A stretch of 64,000 nt of DNA from Rhypophila decipiens. Lineage: Eukaryota > Ascomycota > Sordariomycetes > Sordariales > Naviculisporaceae. The notes beneath the pieces are model-generated. The model ran no database searches, was not told the origin of the DNA, and saw only the letters and a program-made list of their open reading frames with translations. The position numbers and the translations under genes were made by a program. This document shows, in pieces, positions 25,094 to 41,883 of this stretch. Position 1 is the first letter of the stretch, and each line of letters opens with the position of its first letter. The stretch lies in assembly GCA_033297075.1 (NCBI GenBank), contig MU858202.1, positions 27,751-91,750 on the forward strand, read 5' to 3'.

Positions 25094-25589
25094 ATGAGGA
25101 GCCTATTCACCACCACGGTGATGATCGCCGCCCTCTGGTATGCAACCTGAAGCCTCGCCAACCTACCACGAATCCATACAAGTCTCCTACTGACAAAAAC
25201 CAAAAACCCACGAAAGCAGCGGAACACAAGCAAGATGCTCACCACCGCAAATCACAACCACATCATCAACCTCAGTCAGGTCAACGACCATAGCCACGCA
25301 AACCACATCCCTTCTGCCAGAGCATTGCACCACCCGCCCGGCGTCAACGCGCTTCTCCACGAGCGGGTGCGCCATCACCTGCTCCACGCTGTACACCAAC
25401 TGCATTGCCGACATGGGCTTGATCATTCCCTGCGGATGCACGTCCGTGGCGGTGCGTCCCGTCACAACGTACGTCTGCCCGTCGAACAAGGCTTGTTTTC
25501 AGTGCCAGACTGGATGGGGGCTTCACAAGGAGACTGAGACGGGATGCGAGACCAAGACGGCCACGGCCACGGCGAGACCTACACCGTGA
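25094..25589 (+). CDS. Small secreted cysteine-rich protein (2 exons)
   Basis: Exons are 25094-25137 and 25220-25589, giving 137 aa. Exon 1 encodes a signal peptide, MRSLFTTTVMIAAL, with a likely cleavage near Ala19. The 82-nt intron has a GTATGC donor, a TACTGAC branch site and an AAAGCAG acceptor. After it comes a Ser/Thr-rich linker (residues 27-47), then a compact cysteine-rich domain with Cys at 51, 65, 69, 76, 86, 88, 101, 107, 110 and 124. The central PCGC, the VTTYVC segment and CxxCxTGWG resemble repeat-like secreted proteins of filamentous fungi. Two further Cys lie at 15 and 21. No N-glycosylation sequon is present. It is probably an extracellular or wall-associated protein or an effector candidate; function is unknown. 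The gene is fragmented by its intron and masked by overlapping antisense frames. The call rests on the signal peptide, intron and Cys spacing all agreeing in one frame. Confidence 0.7.
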
Positions 25590-26143
25590 GCGAGGACACG
25601 GAGTTTGCGGTCAGTAGGGCGGAGAACGTTGATGGGAGGAAAGGGAGTGTCAGTCGATGTCGCTGTTTCGGAAAATATTCGCCCAGAATTGGCCGCAAGA
25701 CGGCATTGCTGGCTGTCGGCTTCGAGCTCTGTATACATGTAGACGGATTAGTAGTACATACAAACTCAGGAGAACCGTTTGGCAGCAATTCGCTCGAATT
25801 GAACTATGCTTGAAGGTGTGAGAAGAGCAAGCATCGAACAGTAACCCCCAAGCCCAAACTGAGAATATTCCACGTGAAATCAAGCCGGTGAGCCGTCTTC
25901 TTGACGGACACGCCTCTCCATAACGAGCCATGCAGCTTCTGCGTGCCTGAAAGCGCCCCTTCCTCAACTGCTTAGAAGTCAGCGAGAGAGACAGCAACCG
26001 ACGGCGCGACCAACGAACGCCATGCAGAGGGATGCCCAGTGAATCGATCCAGTCACTTGACTGGAGACAACGATGACGCAAGTTATCGAGCACTGCCCGA
26101 CGACTTGACCGGACGTTATGGCCCGCTGTAGGTGCCGTTACAG

Positions 26144-26247
26144 CAAAGAAAGAAAGAAAGAGAAAGGAGAATAAAAAAGATAAGAGAAAAAGGGGGGAAA
26201 AGAGAATCAAAAACAAGAGCAAAGAGAAAGAAAGAAAGAAAGACGAG
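26144..26247. repeat. Purine tract (GAAA)n-rich
   Basis: About 104 nt are nearly all A and G on the + strand, with GAAA repeats at both ends and a G6 run in the middle. Read on the minus strand it is a CT-rich tract of the kind that follows the TATA box in many strongly expressed fungal genes. Confidence 0.85.
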
Positions 26248-26263
26248 TGACGACGGGGAAGGC

Positions 26264-26402
26264 TTTAAATAGCACATTGCTGGCAGGGAGTCTCGGAGGA
26301 TCAGGACGCGAAAAGGAAGGACGAAAGCGCGTTTAGTCATTGAAGTCGTGATTTTCGGTGCACATCTTGGCACTAAAACAGATTTATGATTGGCTGATTG
26401 GC
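26264..26402 (-). promoter_or_regulatory. Promoter-like array on minus strand
   Basis: Read on the minus strand, two CCAAT boxes (within 26388-26402) are followed by TATTTAAA (26271-26264) and then by the CT-rich tract at 26247-26144. This is the classical order for a fungal promoter firing leftward, towards and antisense to the secreted protein gene. No convincing coding sequence follows, so an untranslated or antisense transcript is possible. This is inference from motif order only. Confidence 0.35.
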
Positions 26403-28384
26403 ACGGGGCCCCGCTTTAATCCCGAAGCGAGAACACCTCTCACCGTTCGTGGCATTCGCGTTCCCCCTCGCAAAAAGCTGCTTTTTGGAAAGAGAGCGCC
26501 TATCACGGCTGGCCGGTCGGAGGACTCGTGCCGAGCGGGCAGAGACCGGAATACGCATGTTGCTATACATCACCATTGAACTAATTAACCATGGTCGTTT
26601 CCAGGTGCTTGTAAAACACGAGCAAGGCTCGATGAGTTCAGCATGCTGTCCTCGGCTCTGAGAAAGGGCCGGGAATGGGATGAGGGATTTTGACGATCCT
26701 TTTAAAGATCTTCATGAAGTATGAGACCAGAGACTGTATCGAGGTACGATATTCACCGCGGTCAACATGCTCACCGACGTCAGGACTCGCATGAAACAGT
26801 GGGCACTCCGTGTCAGATACCCACTTCACGATGGAGTACGGCTTCAAACATGAGCTTGATTTTGCGCCTTCACATCGTTTTTTCTTGCTCCTCCACGACA
26901 GGGCCCGCCGATGCCGACGAACGGCGGATCCGGTGCAAAATAGCGGACACAGAGAAACTTTCGATTCTTCTCCTGCTCGAGGGGTTTTCCCGTTTTCAAC
27001 GGACCCTGCATCGGGTGGACTCTACGGGGCAGGTCCGTCACGGATTTTGTTTCCCGTGCTTCAGTCAACCGTCTTGACGATGGTCTTGTCGGCCAGCCTG
27101 ATAGAAAGACGTTCCGACAATCCAGTTAGCTGTTATCAACGCACAGCGGAAGGCGGATTTACCCAGCTTGGTTAAAGTTAACCTCATGGCTCTGTCCGGT
27201 ACTATCCAACAGCTCCGAACGGGCGCTACTGCACACGATATGACGATGAATTGCGGACACTATGCGAAACCCACTCCGACAGAAAACTTCTCCTTGGCTC
27301 GTACAGAACCAGCTGCTCACACCTCGGTGTTTCTCGGTGAGTAGAATGCCTGATCCTTGTCTGATCATCTGAGAAGTCAAGAAAACATCACCCACGATGC
27401 TGGCCCCAATGTTGGAGAAAAAATGCTGCCCATGGTTGGTAGCTGCCTACCGTTGAGTCCAGCTCTTTCGATGCATATGCACATGCATACTGAAGCAACC
27501 CGTGGCACTGGGTCCGGACAAAGACGTGGGCTTTGTCGTTGCTGTCCAAGGGGCGGCGGCGGCGGCGGCTAGATCCCAAAACAGCCATTCCGCCCCAATG
27601 AGCGGGATACCGGAAAACGGCAGTGCAGCTCGCACCACGGGCGAAGTCAAAAGTTTGTCTACACCCATGTGGTTTCTGCAGAGTTTGTTTTCTAGCTCTG
27701 CATGTTTAATATTTCTCCCCACAAGTGAGGGGAGCAGGCAGAGCTTCTTTCCTTTCGGAGCCTTCTGTCGGCCCTATTCCCGGCGAGCAATCCATACGTA
27801 CCTACCTTACACATGTAGGGACCCGCATGCTCCGACTCAAGGTTTCGACAACGTCATCCCGGATTGGATGCCCGCTCCATGACGACAGTGCGCCTTTGGA
27901 GCTGCTTCCGCCACTTTGGGGAGTCTGTCGGCTGGAACTCTCTCAGGTGGCGAGCCGACTCGTTCGCAATGTAGCCCTCGTCTCCTCTCTCCGAAGACAA
28001 ATGCTGGCGGAGTTTCCAGAAAGGGCACTTACATCTGAGGTCAGATCAGAATCGTCGAAGAGCTTCAATTCATGGCCGTCTGGGACTCACCTTCCCGACT
28101 CTGCCGTTCATCTGAGGGTACCGATTATATCACTCCAGGAAGCCGTGACCGCACCGCCGGTTCCTCCCCCGTCCATCGACCAGATTTTGCACGACATATC
28201 CTCCTGGGCTGAATAACCTTAGAAACTCTATATCCGCCACCTGGCAAGGGATCTCGTGGAACCCAATCCCTGGTATTGGTCTTCTGACCCTGCCTCAACG
28301 TGGGTCGTCGACTTCTGGTTTCTATTTGTGAAACTATGGGTAGTGCTGGGGGGCAGTTTACTTAGCATTGCTCCTGCCGGCAAC

Positions 28385-28391
28385 TTAAATA
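28385..28391 (+). promoter_or_regulatory. TATA-like box of hexose transporter
   Basis: TTAAATA lies 111-117 bp before the transporter ATG and is followed by a CT-rich leader, as expected of a fungal core promoter. Confidence 0.45.
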
Positions 28392-28501
28392 GACCACCGG
28401 ACCATCTACTTTCCCTCTACCGTGCCAGGATTTCTCCCCTCTTGTTCTCTCGTCGCAACCGTTGTTCTGGGTTTCTCCTCCAGTCAAACGAAATTATCAC
28501 G

Positions 28502-30211
28502 ATGCGGTTCTTCAACTCCAAGTCAGCAACAACGGCCGGCGATGCTGTCCCTCCCAATAAGGAGGAGGCCATCGCAGCCCCAGTCCCGACCAATGATGTC
28601 GCCGTCTTGGCCAAGGAGCAACAGATTACCATGATGGCTATCTGGCTTGGTACCGTTGCCAGTGTTGGTGGCTTCATGTTTGGATATGTCAGGTTGGTAC
28701 TTCACTAACAATACTGCACCTCGGCATGAAACTCACATACTGACCACCTCGTCCATCTCTATAGCGGTCAGATCTCGGGTTTCTTCGACATGGAAGATTA
28801 CGCCAGGCGGTTCGGAGATAACTACCAGTTCAGCGCGGCCCGGCAGGGTGCCATCGTGGGCTTGCTTCCTGCTGGATGTCTCTTCGGCTCCTTGATTGCC
28901 GGAAAGATCGCCGATTCCCTAGGCCGTCGTCTATCCATCTCTTTCTCGGCCCTCTTCTCGTGCATAGGAACCATCATAGAGGTCTCGTCCAACACAGTGT
29001 GGGCACAGTTCGCCGTGGGGCGTCTCGTCACTGGCTTTGGTATCGGTGCCTTGTCTGTCCTCGTCCCCATGTACCAGTCCGAGTCGAGCCCCGTCATCCT
29101 CCGCGGCGTGCTCATCTCGTGCTACCAGCTCTTCATCACCCTCGGCATCTGGCTTGCCGAGATGATCAACTACGGCACTCACAACATGAACGGCACCTCT
29201 GCCTCGTGGCGCATTCCCAACGCCATCTCCTTCGCCTGGGCCCTGATTCTTGGCGGAGGCATTCTATTCCTTCCCGAGTCACCACGTTATGCGTACCGCC
29301 AGGGCCGTGAGGACGAAGCTCGCCAGACCATCGCCCGGTTGGCGGGACTGCCCCTCGACGCGCCATCGGTCAATCTGCAAATCAACGAGATTCGAGAAAA
29401 GCTCGAGGAAGAGCGCGCGGGCGCCGAGGCACAGTGGTACGAGATCTTCACCGGCCCTCGCATGCTCTACCGTACCTTGCTGGGCATCGTCCTCCAGTCC
29501 GGACAGCAACTCACGGGCGCCAACTTCTTCTTCTACTACGGCACGACAATCTTCCGCGCGACAGGCCTGTCGGATAGCTACGTCACACAAATTATCTTGG
29601 GGTCTGTCAACGTCGGATGTACGTTTGGCGGACTGTGGGTGGTCAAGAACTGCGGCCGGAGAAATGCGCTCATGGTCGGCGCTGCCTGGATGATGATGTG
29701 TTTTCTGGTGTACTCCTTTGTGGGCCACTTCTCGCTTGATCATACCAACCCGCAAAATACACCGAGGGCGGGCAACGTCTTGATTGTGTTCTCGTGCTTC
29801 TTTATCGTTGCCTTTGCGACGACCTGGGGTCCCCTCGTGTGGACTGTCGTTGCTGAGCTGTACCCGGCCAGATACCGTGCTCCGGCTATGGCGGTTGCCA
29901 CGGCTGCGAACTGGTTCTGGAACTTTATGATGAGCTTCTTTACGAGGTTTATTACGGACAAGATTGGGTATTTGTATGGCTTGGTTTTTGCCGGCTGTTG
30001 TGCGGCCCTGGTGGCGGTTGTTTTCTTCTTCTTGATTGAGAGCAAAGATCGGTCTTTGGAGGAGATTGATAGTATGTATCTGATGAGGGTCAGTCCGATT
30101 CGCAGTGCCAAGTGGGATGCGGCGGAGAAGAGGGATAATGAACGATCCAGTGAGAGCAGTGCTGCGAGTAGGAGGACTGATTCTAGAGATGGTGAGAAGG
30201 GAGAGAAATGA
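28502..30211 (+). CDS. MFS hexose transporter (2 exons)
   Basis: Exons are 28502-28692 and 28765-30211, giving 545 aa, normal for a fungal monosaccharide transporter. It is predicted to be a plasma-membrane proton-coupled or facilitative sugar carrier with 12 membrane segments. Family signatures are in order: MFGYVSGQISGFFDM in TM1, DSLGRRLS in the TM2-3 loop, VGRLVTGFGIGALSVLVPMY, PESPRYAYRQGREDEA before the central loop, GQQLTGANFFFYYG in TM7 and WTVVAELYPARYRAPAMA in TM10, then IESKDRSLEEID at the end of TM12. The cytosolic C-terminus is short (about 45 residues) and Ser/Arg-rich, which argues against an Rgt2/Snf3-type glucose sensor. The intron uses an unusual GTTGGT donor and interrupts the TM1 codon for Ser. 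The start at 28502 follows the CT-rich leader; the open frame continues upstream but without family similarity. Confidence 0.93.
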
Positions 30212-30515
30212 GCGAGTGGCGATGGTGTTGGTGTTGGGTTCATTGTTTAGTTGGATATATCATCATGGCGTTACTTTACGTCTGCATACCAGGTAGTTTG
30301 CAGTGGTTACATGCATGGGCGGGAGTTTTTTTCATACGCTGAATTGGTTCTATCAATGGTAGATAGTATAATGAAGAACTGAAGAGTTTAAACGTGCAAG
30401 ATCCAAACACCAGATAGCTACCTACCTCCCTATCCTAACTCGGAGACCAAAGAACAAGATGGCACACAGACAAGGCAAACTCCACGAATTCACCCATATG
30501 TAGGTAGTTACAAGT
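30212..30515. other. Convergent 3' region MFS / rvt
   Basis: This 304 bp lies between the two convergent stop codons. No feature was seen apart from presumed 3' untranslated regions. Confidence 0.6.
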
Positions 30516-32355
30516 CTACAACATCATCTGCCAAGTAACCTTCTTCTGGCGCATCATACTCAACACGCCCCCAGGAAGGAACTGCTTATCGACTAGACTC
30601 AAAGCCCCATATGCCTCGAGCAGTTCCTCGGCATAAAGCGCAACAAACCATTTATTTTCCGGCGTCAATGGAGGAGCATTTTTACCTCCTGACGTTGCTT
30701 TGCGGAACCCCCCGTTGCGGGAAGAATATCCGCCTCTGCCGCCGCGCCCGCGATAGTGACCGCGTCGTCGAATGTGGGAAGACCTCTCGGGGTGGACGCC
30801 GGATGAGGAAGATAGTGCGTCGTCCAGAGCATCCAGGGTGCGTTTGTCGAGGGCTATACTCTTCCCCTGGGGCGTGGAGAGGAGCGTGTCAGTGTAGATG
30901 TTTCTCAGGTTGAGGCTGAAGCGCTCCCTGAAGCGGGCGAATTCGAGGGGGGAAAAGAATTTGTGCGCTTCGCGGGGGCGGATTATGGGGTTTGTTGTTG
31001 TTGTTGTTGTCTCTTTACTGGTCGTTGCTGATGGTGTTGGCGCGGAGCAGTTTCGGTCGTCGGACTGACCAGAGGAGGAGGAGCTACCACCGTTGGAGGC
31101 GGTATCAGACTCGTCATCGTCCTCGGAATCAGACTCGGACTCAGACTCAGACTCATCTGGCATTATATCGCGGAGCCGGGAACGGAGCTTCCAGGAGTGT
31201 GTTTCGTCGAATAGGTTTTTATAGTTGAGGTATTCGGCGTGCTCGTCGGCCAGGTATTTCTCGAGGATCTTGTCGGGGGAATCGCTTAGTTGGTCCCGCA
31301 CGAGGAGGAGCGGCACAAAGGGGTTGCGTAGGCCCAGGCCGCCTAGTGTTTCGGGGAGGTGGACGAATGCGTCGGGTATGGTGGCTGATTCGTCGGGCAG
31401 GTCTAGGTGCGAGCTGATCATGGATTTTACGTGGGCTGTTACGTTCCCGTTTGCTGGGGGAGGGAGCAGGCGGTTGAGCATGCGCGAGTAGGTGTCTAGC
31501 ATGGCGTCGACGTGCTCTACGCCGAGGCAATGTGCTGGCTCACCGAGGACGTTGGTGAAGAAGCGGCCTATGCAGCTGTTCCAGGTTTGGACCCAGGCTA
31601 GCACGCTCTTGCATTCGCCGAGCTGTTTCTCCAGCTGGTCCAGGTGGGCGGATACCCGGCCTTGGTCGATTTGCCATTTCCCCGAGGCGCTATCTAGGAC
31701 GAGGAAGCCGACTGATACTGTGCCTGCGGGGAGGCGCTGCATGATCTGGGAGTCATCTTCGGCGTCGGGGGAGATGGTTGAGTTGCCTGGCAGGTAGACA
31801 AACCCTGTCTTGCTCCTGTTAAACTCTAGGCCGAAAATCTTGCCATAATCTTGCATGCAAGCCCAGGCGCGAGCAGCCGTCTCGGGCTCGCCGCACAGCC
31901 AGATATCGTCGTGGATTCGATACAGCAAGACCCCAGTCTGCCGGTGAACCGCCAGATCCATGCAGAAGAGAAGCATCTCACCGATCAGCTTCTCCGAGGC
32001 ATGAGCCATGGGGACGCCTCGCTTTCTCGTGCGCGGTCCATGCTGGGGACGGTCGTCGGATGCCATGTCTAGGTTGAGCGGCGCCTCGAGATACTTCCGG
32101 AAGAAGTCGATCCACTCCTCCTGGAAACCAAAGTAGCGCATCACGGCGAAGGCTGTGCTGTGCGGGATACTTGTCCCGAACCACTGGATATCTGTCTGGA
32201 TCAGAGCAACTGGTCCACGGGCGTCCTTTGGTGACTGGTGAGTTACGCCCCGGAGGCGGTGGATGAACATCTCGGCGGTCAATTGGCGTAGCAGCTGCTG
32301 GCGAATGTTGGTTTTCTGTTTTGGCAGTTTGACTTCGCGAGAGTATGCCCAGTCA

Positions 32356-32391
<36 letters not shown>

Positions 32392-33575
32392 GTCTCGTCC
32401 ATCTCATTGTCGTACTGCTGCCCGCCTTCAAACAGAGAGGTCTCACTACTCGGCAGCGACGAGAGAAAGAATGTCTCCAGATAGTTCATCGCCCGCTCCG
32501 GTTCCACACCTTGACCCTCTACCCAGTGCTGGTCCAGGTAATACCGCCGCCGATGGCGATCCCTCGCCGATGGGAACGCATGACCATCCATATCTCTCGT
32601 CCACACCTTCTCCATAAACTGCTTGAGGAGGGATTTCATGATGGTGCTCAGCTTGACGCCAATATACTGCACAAAGATCATCTGCAGGATGTCGTCGTCG
32701 GCCCAGATGCGATACTTGCCGTTCAGCCCGGCCCGGGGCATCACGGGGATACCCTGCTCGCCGGCGTTCCACTGCCACCGCTTGAGGTCGGCGAAGCGCA
32801 TGTTGAGCACGTCGGCGATCTCGTCCTTGGCCACCTCACTCTCGAGAAAGTTCTGCAGGATGGCGCGCTTCTCGTCGCTCACCAGGTCCTCGGTCAGGAG
32901 CCCCTTGATGCAGCTGGTGAGCGAGGCCTGGTTGAAGGGGCAGGTCTCGTTCATCAGCGAAGCCGTCTGGTTCGAAACACGGTCCCGTAGTTGTTGCAGG
33001 GTTGCCTGGCTTTTCTCATCGGGGAATAACCCGTCGAGGAAGCCGCGGATCTCATGCTCGCTTGTCTCGAGCGGCTCGAACACGACAGACTCGAACTTGT
33101 TCACCAGGTCTTTGAGTCGCTGGCGCTGGCTCTCTGCCACGGGGTGCGAGCTCGTCTCTGGGGCTGCCTGTTCCATCCACTCAGTGAGGAGGCGGGAGTA
33201 CAGATGTGCCATGTCCAACCTGCGGCTCTGCACGTCGAGTTTGGAGTGCAGCTGGCGGTCAAAGTTGGCCAGCTTCGACTCGGGAATCGAGGCGTCGTAC
33301 TTGGACTGTGCCAGCCATCTCTCTATGTTGTCCAGAGAGTGATCGGCCAAGGCATTGGGGCTGGCCAGCTCCCGGCAACCGTCCAGGAGGCTACCCAGGC
33401 GATCCCTGCGGTCCGGGGAGCCATGTGCCTTGTTGATGAAGGCTTGTTTGCGAGCTTCGTACGAGTTTCGACGGGAGTCCAGCTCTCGGATCTTGGACAG
33501 GCTGATGCTTTGTAGGGTCCTAGATAGGACTGACATTGGCGAAGACATGATTTTGGATTTTTCTTGGGTGCCCAA
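30516..33575 (-). CDS. rvt: Domesticated reverse-transcriptase-related protein RVT
   Basis: This single-exon gene (1019 aa) encodes a reverse-transcriptase-like protein without protease, RNase H or integrase domains and with no flanking repeats. It matches the host-encoded rvt class described in fungi. The N-terminus is helical and charged (coiled-coil-like). RT motifs are in order: motif A TDIQWFGTSIPH with Asp462, motif B RKRGVPMAHASEKLIGE, motif C YRIHDDIWLCG with Asp556-Asp557, motif D YGKIFGLEFNRSKTGFVYL and motif E SVGFLVLD. All three catalytic Asp are kept, so polymerase activity is plausible. A run of 13 Asp (residues 393-405) lies in the region before motif A, where rvt proteins have a long insertion loop. 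The C-terminus has a Ser/Asp/Glu tract and an RGG-like segment. Known rvt proteins form multimers; their cellular role is unsettled. ATGs at 33548 and 33536 are alternative starts. Confidence 0.88.
32352..32390. repeat. GTC trinucleotide repeat encoding Asp13
   Basis: Thirteen near-perfect GTC units (one is ATC) encode 13 consecutive Asp in rvt on the minus strand. It is a coding microsatellite, probably length-variable between strains. Confidence 0.9.
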
Positions 33576-39703
<6,128 letters not shown>

Positions 39704-41883
39704 AGGTCTGTGGAGGTCTCACCTCGTGGTCTGTCTTTACCGGCGGTATTTCATCAGGCAGGTTCTCGGGAAATCAAAAACAAAACGGGACAAAAAAGAA
39801 AATAGCAGGTAGCTGGCTGACTGGACTGAGACGACCAAAGCGTCGGTAAGAAGTGGAAAAAGGCATCATTGTGAGCCTAAATCTTCAACAGAATATATGA
39901 GACAAAATATAAGTCATCTTTCTCTGGTAGGTTGGACTAGATATTTGATACATTTATTGTATTCGGAGTTGAAGAAAACATACAGCACAGCTCATGATGA
40001 ACATCGTGTCTCGGCTTCGAGACTTCCACAAGCTCACCTAGTTTCCCAATCACGCGTTCCTTGCATGCTTTCTATAAGTTAGAATAATAGGATCTCCATC
40101 TGTCGATGGCTGCAACTGGACATGGGTGGTTTCTCAGATCAGATACCCTCTCCGCTACCGTTCCTGGGTGAGTATTCTTTTCAGCAGCGATGGAATATGT
40201 TGCACGGGGAACTTCTGCAAGTTGTCGCGTCTTAGCGCAAGAACACTTCGTGCAACGAGGCTGTCACAACACGGTTAAGCAAGTCACACATAGTAGACAT
40301 ATCAAGTGAGTACAACTATTAGATTACATGTATTAAAAGGGTATCACTGGGTGGTTTGGTTTAGTAGGCGAGAAGTTTTGACATCCGCGCCTCGCATGCA
40401 AGCAAGCTATACACATTCCATCTGGTATAACAACCAGCAAAAATAGAACCCTTGCCCAAGTCGCTAAATATCCCGAGCCTCCATCCCCCAAGCCCAAAAG
40501 ACCCCCTTCTTATACAGCCAGAAAAAAGAGAAAACCCCCAAAAGTCGAGAACAAACAAATCGCTGTGCAAATGCAATCTGGTGCCACAGTCTGATCTTGA
40601 AACATGCCCGAACCCATAATTTTATCTATATGTCCCCGACCGAGTTTTCTTTATATAGAAACAGACATGTAAAGGAAATAAAAAAAACATTACTGTACAG
40701 TCATCAAAATATGAAAGGAAAAAGAGACCAAATGAAGTTGCCCTGCATACCAAGGTCTGGAATGTACCAAAAAAAAAAGGTACATCATGACAATGAACTC
40801 CATCTAGAACATAACCCCGTACGCTCTATTCCCAAACCCAAAGATTTTAGCCAAAGTAAAAAGCAAGACAAAACCCATTACGTCGTAAACTCATACAGTG
40901 CTCATCCACGGAACTTGCGAAACCGTCAAGAGAAATGGAACAAAAGGAAATGGATTGTTCGTCCCATGTCATCATCAATGAACAAACAGAAAAGGATCGG
41001 CAAGTTCTATCTAAAAGAACCGTCTGAAATGCCGACGTGTCCATCAATGACAACATCGATGTCATCCCGCAGTCGTTGTAAAGATGGGACTGAAATGGGG
41101 CCTAACAGTAGCCCCAAAAAGAAGGGAATGAGTGTGGGGGAATGAAATCATGGATGGATTGAAAGTACTGTATCGGATGAAATGGGCATATTGAAGGCTG
41201 CGCCCGATGCTGATCCTCGAAGTATAGTGCTGCATCGACTCCCCAATGAGGCTTTTGACCCAGATCGTGACGTCTGGGGTTTCTGATGAGTGTCTGGGAA
41301 ATGACACTGATGACGTCACAGGGATTTGCTGTCGCTCAGTTCGGACTACGTACATCTGGGGAGGGGGTTGAAAATCCGCCAAGGTGCCATGCCCATGCTT
41401 GGACCCTGCAGGAAATCAGTGCCCACCCATGACGGACCCTGAATTTGAGCGGGGCAGTCCAGAAAAGGGTCCTGTTGCCGCCGACCAATGAAATGTCGCA
41501 ATTGAGCTGCCAGTGATGCGTTGGACCCCTCCATGCGGAACCCGCAGTGCAACCATCTACGTCATTTGCAGACATAGTGATTCAACATGGGGAAGATGCA
41601 ACGGGGTCTTTTGCTGCAGAGTATCGTCAGGACGGAGCGCCTAAAAACTTTCTCGTTTGGTAGAATGTCGAAAAAATGGGTTCAAAGCGATCGGCAATCT
41701 CGCGTAGGTGACCAGACCTCAGAACCTTATCGGGTGATGGAATGGGTTTGCAACTGGCCACATGTCGGAAGGTGGTCACCTCATCAGTCTTGGCGATGGT
41801 CCGATTGAAACCCAATCCCCACATTTCCCAATTCCAGCTGCGCTCCGGATCGTGGTTCAAAGCTGCGAAATGGTGGGTGACGC
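39704..41883. other. Convergent intergenic region ARO1 / Rpn4-like gene
   Basis: This 2.18 kb lies between convergent stops. The segment 40450-41150 is A-rich on the + strand and contains a 182-codon Lys/Ser-rich open frame (40597-41145, +). That frame is more likely the antisense of a long, T-rich 3' untranslated region of the Rpn4-like gene. Nothing else is supported. Confidence 0.5.

Larger units (their letters stand above)
25590..28501. other. Gene-poor region with promoter-like signals
   Basis: This 2.9 kb contains a 104-nt purine tract (26144-26247) and, on the minus strand, a CCAAT pair and TATA-like box upstream of it. The right end (28200-28501) is the promoter and leader of the hexose transporter. 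Frames of 100-190 codons occur at 25650-26222 (-) and 27502-28216 (+) without domain or codon bias. I do not call them genes. Confidence 0.45.

Noticed and set aside
25187..25489. 100-codon minus-strand frame (MSAMQLVYSVEQVMAHPLVE region)
   Set aside because: It overlaps the reconstructed + strand cysteine-rich secreted protein. Its apparent regularity is explained as the shadow of that GC-rich coding exon; it has a non-ATG start and an in-frame stop just upstream.
25650..26222. 190-codon minus-strand frame starting with a Phe/Leu/Ser-rich stretch
   Set aside because: The hydrophobic start is simply the translated CT tract, and the rest has no domain or codon bias.
27725..28216. 163-codon + strand frame upstream of the hexose transporter
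   Set aside because: No domain or codon bias, and it sits where the transporter promoter is expected.
40597..41145. 182-codon Lys/Ser-rich + strand frame
   Set aside because: It lies in A-rich DNA next to the stop of the convergent Rpn4-like gene and has no domain. It is best explained as the antisense of a 3' untranslated region.
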